A DNA stretch of 64,000 nucleotides from the NCBI RefSeq assembly GCF_003353055.1, contig NZ_QKWJ01000028.1:1-64000 (forward strand), given 5' to 3'. Under the pieces are notes generated by a model. The model was not told where the DNA came from. It searched no databases and saw only the letters and a program-made list of their open reading frames with translations. This document shows positions 52,345-59,183 of the stretch, in pieces. How positions within the stretch are numbered: position 1 is the first letter of the stretch; every line of letters begins with the position of its first letter. The DNA comes from Cupriavidus lacunae (GTDB taxonomy: Bacteria > Pseudomonadota > Gammaproteobacteria > Burkholderiales > Burkholderiaceae). A program made the translations under genes and the position numbers.

Positions 52345-53847
52345 ATGAAAAACTGTGAGGCATCGAGCGTGATGCCGGAAATCCAACCGGAGGTACCGGG
52401 CCGGCGTCAACTCCTGCGCATGGCAGCCGTGGGCGCGGCGTCGCTGGCCGCGGCAAAGGTCGCGATGGCAGAGGGGACTGCGACGGCATCAACGGACCGC
52501 GGCGTGCTCGACGTCGCGATCATCGGCGCGGGCTTGGCGGGGCTGACGGCCGCGCGCGACCTGAAGCGCGCCGGGTGCGAATCGTTTGTTGTCCTCGAGG
52601 CGCGGGATCGCGTTGGGGGGCGCACGTACAACCACGATCTTGGGAACGGTGTGGTTTCGGAGGCTGGCGGCCAGTGGATCGGCCCTGGCCAGACGGCAAT
52701 TGCCGACCTGGCGCGCGAGCTTGAAGTCGATACTTTCCCGACCTTCTACGCGGGCAAGACTACGGTGCTGGCCGGTGATAGCCGAGTGGCGCAGGATTTT
52801 CATGGCGGCATTGGTACCGACGATGCGATTGGCGCCAAGCTTGCCGAGCTGGCGCGTGGTGTGCCCTCGCGCGAACCGTGGAAAGCCAGGAATGCGGCGG
52901 AGCTTGACAAGCTGACGTACGGTGACTGGCTGTTGAAACAAGGCTTGAAGTACGAGGACGGATACTTCATGGGCCTGGCAGCGAAACTGACGACGGGCGG
53001 CGCCCCGGCACAGCTTGGGCTGCTGTTCTATTTGTCGATGATCAACAGCGCTGGCAACAGCCTGGAACAGCTCGAATCGACCAAAGGTGGCGCGCAGGAA
53101 ACACGATTCGTCGGTGGCTCGCAGGTCCTCAGTATCAAGATGGCTAAGGATCTTGGCGACAAGGTCAGGTTGTCCTGTCCGGTACGCAAGATTGCAGGCT
53201 GGAATCGTGACGTTGTTGAAGTCCACACAGACCAGGGCGTGGTGCGCGCACGCCGTGTCATCGTTGCGATGAATCCGGCGCTGTGTCAGCAGGTTGTCTA
53301 CGATCCGCCGCTGCCCGAAGGCCGCACGCAATTGCAGCGGCGCTGGCCCGCGAATGCGCCGATGCGCAAGACGGTTCACGTCTATGACAAGCCGTTCTGG
53401 CGGGATGATGGTCTGAACGGCCAGATCTTCCAGGTCGGCGGACCTGTTTCCATGGCCTATGACAACTCGCCTCCGGACCTGTCGGTCGGCATCATCAGCG
53501 CGTTCGTGTCGCCGGGGTCGCTGCCCAGCGACCCCAAAGCCGCGAAGCGGACACTGTCGGCGATCTATGCCAAGGCGTTCGGGAAGGGGGCGCTGCGCCC
53601 AAAGCAGTTCCACGACCATGACTGGGGCAGGGTCGATCCGTGGACGCTGCAGTGCATTCATCCTCTACCTCCGGGTTTCCTGACGAAGTGGGGGCAATTC
53701 CTCCATCCATCGGTCGGCGGGGTGATCTGGTCAGGCACTGAAACTGCCGACCTCTGGGCAGGCTCAATGGACGGCGCGGTGCGCTCTGGTCACCGGGCTG
53801 CGTTGCAGGCGCTTGCTGCTCTGGCTCATCAAGGCAAGGTGGCGTAA
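52345..53847 (+). CDS. Tat-exported flavin monoamine oxidase/dehydrogenase (NicA2-like)
   Basis: A 500-residue flavoprotein of the amine oxidase family. A twin-arginine signal (GRRQLLRMAAVGAASLAAAK, Arg20-Arg21) precedes the FAD motif IIGAGLAGLTAA (residues 59-70), LEARDRVGGRT, the GGQWIGPGQ loop and a C-terminal GGVIWSGTETADLW FAD segment. Tat export and a cytochrome c gene starting at the very next base recall nicotine oxidoreductase NicA2, which passes electrons to a cytochrome c and not to oxygen. The substrate is not known. The start at 52345 has AGAGGAAC upstream. It has its own copy of the regional promoter motif. Confidence 0.87.
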   Translation: MKNCEASSVMPEIQPEVPGRRQLLRMAAVGAASLAAAKVAMAEGTATASTDRGVLDVAIIGAGLAGLTAARDLKRAGCESFVVLEARDRVGGRTYNHDLGNGVVSEAGGQWIGPGQTAIADLARELEVDTFPTFYAGKTTVLAGDSRVAQDFHGGIGTDDAIGAKLAELARGVPSREPWKARNAAELDKLTYGDWLLKQGLKYEDGYFMGLAAKLTTGGAPAQLGLLFYLSMINSAGNSLEQLESTKGGAQETRFVGGSQVLSIKMAKDLGDKVRLSCPVRKIAGWNRDVVEVHTDQGVVRARRVIVAMNPALCQQVVYDPPLPEGRTQLQRRWPANAPMRKTVHVYDKPFWRDDGLNGQIFQVGGPVSMAYDNSPPDLSVGIISAFVSPGSLPSDPKAAKRTLSAIYAKAFGKGALRPKQFHDHDWGRVDPWTLQCIHPLPPGFLTKWGQFLHPSVGGVIWSGTETADLWAGSMDGAVRSGHRAALQALAALAHQGKVA

Positions 53848-54528
53848 ATGAAAAGGCCCCTTATCATCGTCGCCATCGTGGCGATCGCAGCAGTAGTTGG
53901 CGCGGGAGCGCTTTATGGACGCGATATTCTGGACGGCATGCAGTACGAAAAAGCCATGGCCCGGATTGGTGAAGCCGAAAAGGTCAATGCCGGTTCGTGG
54001 CCGCAGCCGCAGGAAACGTGCTTTGTATGCCATGGTCCGCGCGGGCAATCGCTGAACGCGTGGTATCCGGCGCTGTCGGCCCAGCCGAAGGCGTACATCG
54101 CAGCCCAGTTGCATGCGTTCGCCAACGACCAGCGGCCTAACCCATATATGGGACCGCTTGCCAAGGAGATGTCCGACGCGCAGATCGATGCACTCGCCAC
54201 CTATTTCGCTCAGCAAGTGCCGACGCGGAATGAAGACGTTCCCGCCGATGCGAACCTGCAGCAACGCGGGCTGGCGCTCGTCCAGGCCCGGAGTTGCCAG
54301 GCTTGCCATGGCGAGAAGCTGATGGGCAAGGATCAGGCGCCGCGTCTGGTGGGGCAAGGGGCGGATTATCTTGCGAAGCAGCTTGCCGACTTCAAAACGG
54401 GCGCGCGCAAGGATCCGACCGGCGCCATGAACGGCATTACCGCGACATTATCGAGCGAGGACGTTCCCGCGGTGGCGCGGTACCTGGCGAGCGTCTCGCC
54501 CGACCGCGACGTCGCCGCGAGCCGTTAG
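53848..54528 (+). CDS. Dihaem c-type cytochrome, c4-like, partner of the amine oxidase
   Basis: A 226-residue protein with an N-terminal signal anchor (residues 4-22), haem motifs CFVCH (58-62) and CQACH (150-154), and candidate axial methionines in PYMGPL (Met101) and GAMNG (Met194). The two-domain layout is that of cytochrome c4 or related dihaem electron carriers of the periplasm. The start codon directly follows the stop of the flavin amine oxidase gene, so both proteins are made together and probably form an electron-transfer pair. A decayed second copy of its C-terminus lies at 51873. Confidence 0.92.
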   Translation: MKRPLIIVAIVAIAAVVGAGALYGRDILDGMQYEKAMARIGEAEKVNAGSWPQPQETCFVCHGPRGQSLNAWYPALSAQPKAYIAAQLHAFANDQRPNPYMGPLAKEMSDAQIDALATYFAQQVPTRNEDVPADANLQQRGLALVQARSCQACHGEKLMGKDQAPRLVGQGADYLAKQLADFKTGARKDPTGAMNGITATLSSEDVPAVARYLASVSPDRDVAASR

Positions 54529-54614
54529 CCGACGCAAGCTCGATTCGATGCCGCCCAAGTACGTCGGTCACATCTCCTAGATCCCGGCTCCGTGGTCTTC
54601 GCTGGGATCTTTAG

Positions 54615-54641
54615 ATGCCGTGGCAGCACGGCATTCTTTTT
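54615..54641 (+). terminator. Intrinsic terminator after the cytochrome gene
   Basis: ATGCCGT (54615-54621) pairs perfectly with ACGGCAT (54628-54634), 6-base loop, followed by TCTTTTT. A longer hairpin, AGATCCC (54579-54585) with GGGATCT (54604-54610), lies just before it. Together they form a strong end to the amine oxidase/cytochrome transcript. Confidence 0.8.
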
Positions 54642-54776
54642 GAGCTGAGACATTCGCAACAGCTTTGGGGGTGCGAGTCCCCTGGCGAGGCCGGATTGCT
54701 CTCGGCGTTCGCCGTGCTGCTGGCCGCACGGCCGCTTTCCCGATGTACCCATCTTTACCTGAATGGAGCAACAACA

Positions 54777-55088
54777 ATGATCAAAGTCAGCGTGTTTTAT
54801 CCGAATCACGACGGCAGCACTTTCGACCTTGCCTATTACCTGGACGAGCACATGCCAATGGTGCGGCGGCTCTTGGGAGACGCATGCAAGCGCAGCGAAG
54901 TCGAGGAGGGGCTCGCTGGCGGCGCGCCCGGACAGCCACCGAACTACCGTGCCGCCGCACACATGTATTTCGACTCGGTGGACGCGTTCCAGGCGGCATT
55001 CGAGCCGCACGCGAACACAATCCTCGCGGACGTGCCGAACTACACGAACATTGCCCCGATGCTGCAGATCAGCGCGGTACGGGCGTAG
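54777..55088 (+). CDS. EthD-domain protein
   Basis: A 103-residue protein matching the EthD family pattern: VSVFYPNHDGSTFDLAYYLDEHMPMV, then a GGAPGQPP loop and an AAHMYFDSVDAFQAAFE helix, ending with a PNYTNIAPMLQIS strand. The fold is a dimeric alpha-beta barrel; members appear beside ether- and aromatic-degrading oxygenases or polyketide pathways but their chemistry is mostly unknown. The upstream ATGGAGCAACAACA is a moderate ribosome binding site. It lies downstream of a strong terminator, so it needs its own promoter. Confidence 0.88.
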   Translation: MIKVSVFYPNHDGSTFDLAYYLDEHMPMVRRLLGDACKRSEVEEGLAGGAPGQPPNYRAAAHMYFDSVDAFQAAFEPHANTILADVPNYTNIAPMLQISAVRA

Positions 55089-55124
55089 CGTGGATCCTGC
55101 CAGGCGCGCACAAGGTGCGGATAA

Positions 55125-55185
55125 GACAGGGTAGTCCCCCGCCCTTTCTTTCTGTTGGTGTCTGTCATGACGACCTGACGTAATT
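55125..55185 (+). promoter_or_regulatory. Degenerate copy of the terminator-plus-motif block
   Basis: GACAGGGTAGTCCC (55125-55138), then a pyrimidine-rich run and TCTGTCATGACGACCTGACG (55161-55180). The order (GACAGGG hairpin-like, T/C-run, GTCA/TGAC, ACCT) parallels 52219-52271 and 56108-56159, but the dyad has lost its 3-base spacer. Probably a decayed duplicate or a variant site for the TetR gene downstream. Confidence 0.3.
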
Positions 55186-55357
55186 ATGTCTAGCACAAAA
55201 ATGAAGCCTCGAGCGCGGGCTGCCTCCATGGTAGCTAGATGATTGCCCGGCGCGCCACACGATTAGCGGAGGCGTGACGCAGTAAAAGACAAAGGTTGTT
55301 GTCAGGTGGCGTTGCGTAGACGCGGCGACGCGCTATCATTAGGCCTTTCGTTAGGCA

Positions 55358-56068
55358 ATGTGTACAAACATGACGGAAACAACGAAGACGCCTGCTGCGC
55401 GGCGCACTAACAGGAAGCGTCAACCCTCGAGCGAGGCACTTGCGCGAGCCGCTCCCGAAGGGTTGCGGGCCCAGGGCTTGCGCACGCGCAATGCCATCGT
55501 CCGCGTTGCCAGAAAGCTGCTGCTGGAAGGCGGCAGCCTGGAGTTCTCGCTGCGCGCCGTCGCCCTCGGTGCCGGCATCAGCATCAGCAACCTCCAGTAT
55601 TATTTTCCGACCAGACAGGCCGTACTGCGGGCGGTCATGGCGCCGATCATCGACAGCTATCTCGAGGACCTGAACCGTGCGCTGGAAGACGGCGCCTCGC
55701 CACGCGAATCGCTCGACGCGCTGCTGGAGAAGGTGCTCAGCGATGCGAGGAATGCCAAGGACTCGGCGCTGTGGTGGCACTTCGTTTCTCTGGCGTCGAC
55801 TGATCCCGAGTGTGCCCGGATGTTCGACGAGTGGTATGACAAGTTGACGCGCAGCATTGCCGAACTGGTGCGTGGCGTGAATCCGAGATTCAAGATGGCC
55901 GAAAGCCTGCACGCTGCCTCGCTGCTCATCGCCCTGGCTGACGGCCTCGCTCTGCAACTCGGCGCGGGACGGAACAAGCGCGACTACCCGCGCGGGCTCG
56001 ACGCCGCATTCCGGACGACAGTCAATCGTCTCGTGCTCGGGGGGGAGTCAACTGACGTTGGCACCTAG
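55358..56068 (+). CDS. TetR/AcrR-family regulator
   Basis: A 236-residue regulator. After a basic N-terminal tail of about 40 residues, the helix-turn-helix (RNAIVRVARKLLLEGG, FSLRAVALGAGISISNLQYYFP) is followed by an alpha-helical ligand domain. The ATG at 55358 has a TTAGG element 4 bases upstream; an alternative ATG is at 55370. Upstream, ATTAGG and GTTAGG are repeated at about 55338-55356 and resemble half-sites of the regional motif. It may bind its own promoter and the GTCA-N3-TGAC sites. Confidence 0.9.
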   Translation: MCTNMTETTKTPAARRTNRKRQPSSEALARAAPEGLRAQGLRTRNAIVRVARKLLLEGGSLEFSLRAVALGAGISISNLQYYFPTRQAVLRAVMAPIIDSYLEDLNRALEDGASPRESLDALLEKVLSDARNAKDSALWWHFVSLASTDPECARMFDEWYDKLTRSIAELVRGVNPRFKMAESLHAASLLIALADGLALQLGAGRNKRDYPRGLDAAFRTTVNRLVLGGESTDVGT

Positions 56069-56107
56069 CCGCAGGCGGGACGAAACGGCGCGCGGCGGAC
56101 TCACGGA

Positions 56108-56132
56108 GACAGGGAATACCCTGTCTTTTTTT
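56108..56132 (+). terminator. Perfect hairpin with T-run (terminator-like), copy 2
   Basis: GACAGGG-AATA-CCCTGTC (56108-56125) followed by seven T, 40 bases after the TetR stop. It is an excellent intrinsic terminator for that gene and is identical to copy 1 at 52219. Confidence 0.75.
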
Positions 56133-56142
56133 AGCCCTTATA

Positions 56143-56180
56143 TTTGTCAACATGACCTATGTTAGGTAGAGTGTTCTAAT
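56143..56180 (+). promoter_or_regulatory. Copy C of the motif: promoter of two small unknown genes
   Basis: TTTGTCAACATGACCTA (56143-56159) followed by TGTTAGGT, which with the preceding ACCTA makes a second dyad ACCTA-TGT-TAGGT. ATGACC (56152-56157) and TCTAAT (56175-56180) are a -35/-10 pair with 17 bases between. The sites for a repressor would cover the -35 box. Confidence 0.6.
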
Positions 56181-56245
56181 TTGTGCGTGGCCGGATCTCA
56201 AGCAGGCTGGTACGCCGGCTTCCATCGCAGGAGGAGTCCCTCGAA

Positions 56246-56386
56246 ATGAGTCGTTTGCACAAGACCGAAGCGCTGCCGGCGGTCCGCATGACCGTATTCG
56301 AGGCGCCATTGAGCGAAGAGGAAAGCGCAATCGAGCACTCTGTCCACCGCCTCGCGCGCGAAGGACAAACCAATCGTTTGCATTGA
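56246..56386 (+). CDS. 46-residue hypothetical protein
   Basis: A short frame with a very strong AGGAGGAG site. The protein MSRLHKTEALPAVRMT... is acidic in the middle (APLSEEESAIEHS) and basic at the end, and has no signal or helix. It is the first gene after copy C of the regional promoter motif, with a small gene 10 bases downstream. No family is recognised. Confidence 0.55.
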   Translation: MSRLHKTEALPAVRMTVFEAPLSEEESAIEHSVHRLAREGQTNRLH

Positions 56387-56396
56387 AAAGGCAGCC

Positions 56397-56756
56397 ATGA
56401 CGACATATTCCGCAGCCGCATGGGCGCAGCACCCCGGCTCCAGCGAACTACTCCACCGGATCCGCGCTTCGGTCGCGCGCATTCGCGTGGATGCCGCAAA
56501 CGGCGCCGGCATCGAACGCCGCCTGTCGAGCCTTTTGAGGCACGCGCTCGCGGCGGGATCGCCTTTGGAAATTGCGTTGGTGCTGGGAAGCGCGGCCGAA
56601 CTTATGTTGTTCCCGGAACCAGAAGTCCTGGAACAATGTACAGCCGCCGTTCTACAGGCCGATCAGCAAGCACTACGCGGGCTCGTCTGGGCTGTCAGGC
56701 ACAGAAGCATGAGAAGGGAGATGGGCGTTCGCAGGTTCGCGCTCGACTCGCAATGA
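56397..56756 (+). CDS. 119-residue hypothetical helical protein
   Basis: A soluble, Ala/Leu-rich helical protein (ELLHRIRASVARIRV, LSSLLRHALAAGSPLEIALVLGS, LEQCTAAVLQADQQALRGLVW). It has no signal peptide, metal motif or known signature. AAAAGGCAG precedes the ATG. Co-transcribed with the 46-residue gene from copy C. The helical make-up resembles adaptor or anti-sigma-like folds, but no function can be claimed. Confidence 0.65.
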   Translation: MTTYSAAAWAQHPGSSELLHRIRASVARIRVDAANGAGIERRLSSLLRHALAAGSPLEIALVLGSAAELMLFPEPEVLEQCTAAVLQADQQALRGLVWAVRHRSMRREMGVRRFALDSQ

Positions 56757-56918
56757 GGCACAGAAAACAGCGAAACCCTAGCGGGAATGACGGCAGCGCC
56801 GGACCTGCGCCATGCCGGCTGCGCGCCGTTCGTGGTGCTCGAAGCGCACAGTCCTCTCTTTGCCCTTCCTCAACCGTCATCAGGGCCAGTCCTGGTCGAT
56901 GTGTTTTGGAAGTCGATC

Positions 56919-58316
56919 TTAGTCTGCGCTGCTTATGGCAACGTGTCCATGTGCGATCCGAGCCGTCATCGCCACGATCAGTTCGAATACACGGTCGAGA
57001 TTCACTGGCTGTGTCTGCGAACCAAACCTGAGCGTCGATGCGCCGTCCACCAGTGCCGCGATGAGTGTCGCGCGAGCGAGGCACTCACGTGCTGTTGCCG
57101 AGGAATCGATTTCCCGTATGAGATCAGCGTAGCCTACCCGGTAGGCTGCGTAGACGCTTCTCACAATTTCTCGCGTGATATCCGAATGCTGGGCCAGTGC
57201 AAACATCTCTGCCCAGAGTCGATACACCGCAGGGTCACAGGCTTCTTCGAAGACTTCTGCAGCGATTTCAATCAGACGTTCCTGCACTGGTTTGCTGCTT
57301 GGCTTACCCATCTCCGCGTAGCGGTCCACATAAGCCTGCCCCAGCGCGCTAATTGTCGTGCGAAGCAGGTCATCATAGGTTGGAAAGTAGTTCTGAAGAG
57401 CCGATGGCAGAATTCCAAGTTCTTTCGCCACTCGCGCCAAGGTGAAGTTTGCATAGCCCTCCGTGGCCAATAGATTAGCGGCGGTAGAAATGATCTCATT
57501 GATCTTGAGTTCTCTGCGCTTCCCTTGAGCCGTCGGCCGGTAATGGACGGCGCCTTGAGCCGATTGGTGCGCCCGCAGATCCAGTTGTGCCGGTCTGCCG
57601 GCGTCAGCGCCACGAGGACGGGAACGACGACGAGGCGCTTCGCTATCCAGGATCTGCGTCGAAGCGCTCACAACCAGTTTTACGGTGCGCTTTGCCAGGC
57701 GAACGAACTCGACATAGTCTCTTCCGGGGTAATCGCCGTGGGAGGCGAACATCGTCATTCCTTCCATTTGGGCGACTATCACGGCGGCACGCAGCAGGCA
57801 CGCTTCGCTGGTCAGCGCCGGGTGGAGTTCTGACAGCAACTTTGCAAAAATGCCTCGAAACTGTGCCTGCATATCGTTCAGCAATTCCGCAGCATAGGGT
57901 TCATGCGAAGAAAAAGCCTCGATCTCGACCATGAACTTCGGTAAATCGGTCTCGTTGATGTTCTGAAAGATACGATTTATCAGTGCGGTGCAACGTTGCG
58001 CGGCGCCAATTCCCGGGCGATTCGCGATCGTCGTGTAGTCCTCTATGACTTGGCTCACATATGCCAGGAGCGCTGTGCGCAACAGTTCTTCTTTGGTTCG
58101 GAAGTAGTACTGGAGATTGCCAAGCGTGATACCAACGCGATCCGCCACGCGACGTGTCGCGAACCCGGCATAGCCATCATCCTGAAATACCTGACGGGCG
58201 GCATCAATAATCTCCCGAATGCGCAGTTCCCGTTTTCGTTGCGTTGCAGATTGCATGTCGGGTTTTGCTGCCTCGAAATGGTCAGGAATTCCTTGCTTGA
58301 CCGCCCTCTGTTGCAC
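56919..58316 (-). CDS. Tandem TetR regulator: two full TetR units in one chain
   Basis: A 465-residue protein holding two complete TetR modules. The first (residues about 28-225) has the helix-turn-helix IREIIDAARQVFQDDGY plus RVADRVGITLGNLQYYF. The second (about 266-465) has INEIISTAANLLATEGY plus RVAKELGILPSALQNYF. A Pro/Arg-rich linker of about 40 residues joins them. A normal TetR is about 200 residues and dimeric, so one such chain might act as an internal dimer with unequal halves. The start is set at GTG 58316 because AGGAGA precedes it by 6 bases and a TATAAT box lies 36 bases upstream. Confidence 0.88.
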   Translation of the reverse strand: MQQRAVKQGIPDHFEAAKPDMQSATQRKRELRIREIIDAARQVFQDDGYAGFATRRVADRVGITLGNLQYYFRTKEELLRTALLAYVSQVIEDYTTIANRPGIGAAQRCTALINRIFQNINETDLPKFMVEIEAFSSHEPYAAELLNDMQAQFRGIFAKLLSELHPALTSEACLLRAAVIVAQMEGMTMFASHGDYPGRDYVEFVRLAKRTVKLVVSASTQILDSEAPRRRSRPRGADAGRPAQLDLRAHQSAQGAVHYRPTAQGKRRELKINEIISTAANLLATEGYANFTLARVAKELGILPSALQNYFPTYDDLLRTTISALGQAYVDRYAEMGKPSSKPVQERLIEIAAEVFEEACDPAVYRLWAEMFALAQHSDITREIVRSVYAAYRVGYADLIREIDSSATARECLARATLIAALVDGASTLRFGSQTQPVNLDRVFELIVAMTARIAHGHVAISSAD

Positions 58317-58351
58317 GTTGGTTCTCCTGAAGCTCACATGAAGTTGTCTGC

Positions 58352-58380
58352 ATTATAGGTCATCCCGATGGAAGGTCGAA
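58352..58380 (-). promoter_or_regulatory. Promoter of the tandem TetR gene with overlapping operator half-site
   Basis: On the minus strand the -10 box TATAAT lies at 58357-58352 and a weak -35 TTCGAC at 58380-58375, with 17 bases between. The bases just before the -10 read GATGACC, the GGTCAT half-site, and run into it as TGACCTATAAT. A repressor bound there would block its own gene. Confidence 0.55.
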
Positions 58381-58684
58381 ACGCCGTGGCAGTGTTCTTT
58401 GCTTGTGTGCATGCTTGCTGACCAAATTTTCTCGTAGCCGACTCAGCACTCCAGTGCCAGGCTCCAGCGGATCTGGAGGCGCACCTGGCCTTCGCCTGAT
58501 CCTCCCGAGCCAAGGATTCCAAGGAATCTGTGACTGCCCCTGCGCCCGAAGCGCATCCGGCGGGGCAAATCACGCCCCATGGCAGGCGAGGTCGGCTGGA
58601 TTCGACATCGTTTGTGCGGGGTTGCGTTGGTGTTTCCCCTAACATTAACCACCTTGATGTTAGGTCACGTCGCCGTTATTATTT

Positions 58685-58720
58685 GGTCATCAATACGTAA
58701 TCTGTGGGTCATTGATACGT
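58685..58720. repeat. Direct repeat GGTCATYRATACGT, 22 bases apart
   Basis: GGTCATCAATACGT at 58685-58698 and GGTCATTGATACGT at 58707-58720 differ at two positions. The start-to-start distance of 22 bases is two helical turns, so both sites face the same side of the DNA. They look like two binding sites of one dimeric or double-headed repressor. Confidence 0.6.
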
Positions 58721-58965
58721 GTATGGGGCATGGTCAAGGGGCGCCGAGCGAGGGATAGGGTGAGGATTTGGTTCCCTCAACTCATGGTATTCCAGCGCAT
58801 TCCAGCCAGCTGGAGGCGTGTCGCCGCCGAGTTGAATGCTGACTATGCACAAGCGTGCCCATGACCACCGAGGGAAGGCTCCCGGGCGGGAGAGGCACGC
58901 AGCCGGATCGCAAGACAGGAGATCCGACAGAATAAGAAACGCCGCCTTTCATTGTTCTCTTCATG

Positions 58966-59002
58966 TTTGTAATTTGTCCTATGTTTGTTTGTGCATCCTA
59001 CA
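58966..59002 (+). promoter_or_regulatory. Copy D of the motif (degenerate): promoter of the operon at 59184
   Basis: TTTGTAATTTGTCCTA at 58966-58981 resembles the other copies with one base fewer and two changes (GTAA for GTCA, TGTCC for TGACC). TTGTCC (58974-58979) and CCTACA (58997-59002) give a -35/-10 pair at 17 bases, the same geometry as copies B and C. Confidence 0.4.
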
Positions 59003-59183
59003 AAGATGAACGCATGAGAAGCGCAGAACGAATGGCCGCCCTGGAGGGCAGAGGGGGCATCGCCGCTCCTGGTCACCCACGATGAGAACAGGCGTAGACC
59101 GGGGCGACACGAAGGCAGCTCCCTGCATCGGTTCACGTTTGAATAGCCCTACCCTTAACAACTGAAGTATCAGGAGACAAACA

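Larger units (their letters stand above)
58338..59183. promoter_or_regulatory. Long divergent control region with many GGTCAT half-sites
   Basis: About 850 bases without a supported gene between the tandem TetR gene and the operon at 59184. It holds TAGGTCAT (58356-58363) in the regulator's own promoter, CCTAACAT/ATGTTAGG (58638-58664), TTAGGTCA (58660-58667), a direct repeat of GGTCATYRATACGT (58685 and 58707) and a degenerate copy of the regional motif near 58966. A gene in 58400-58640 is not supported. Confidence 0.6.

Noticed and set aside
58403..58642. Short frames between the fused TetR gene and the operon at 59184
   Set aside because: No ribosome binding site or motif; the region is better explained as control DNA.
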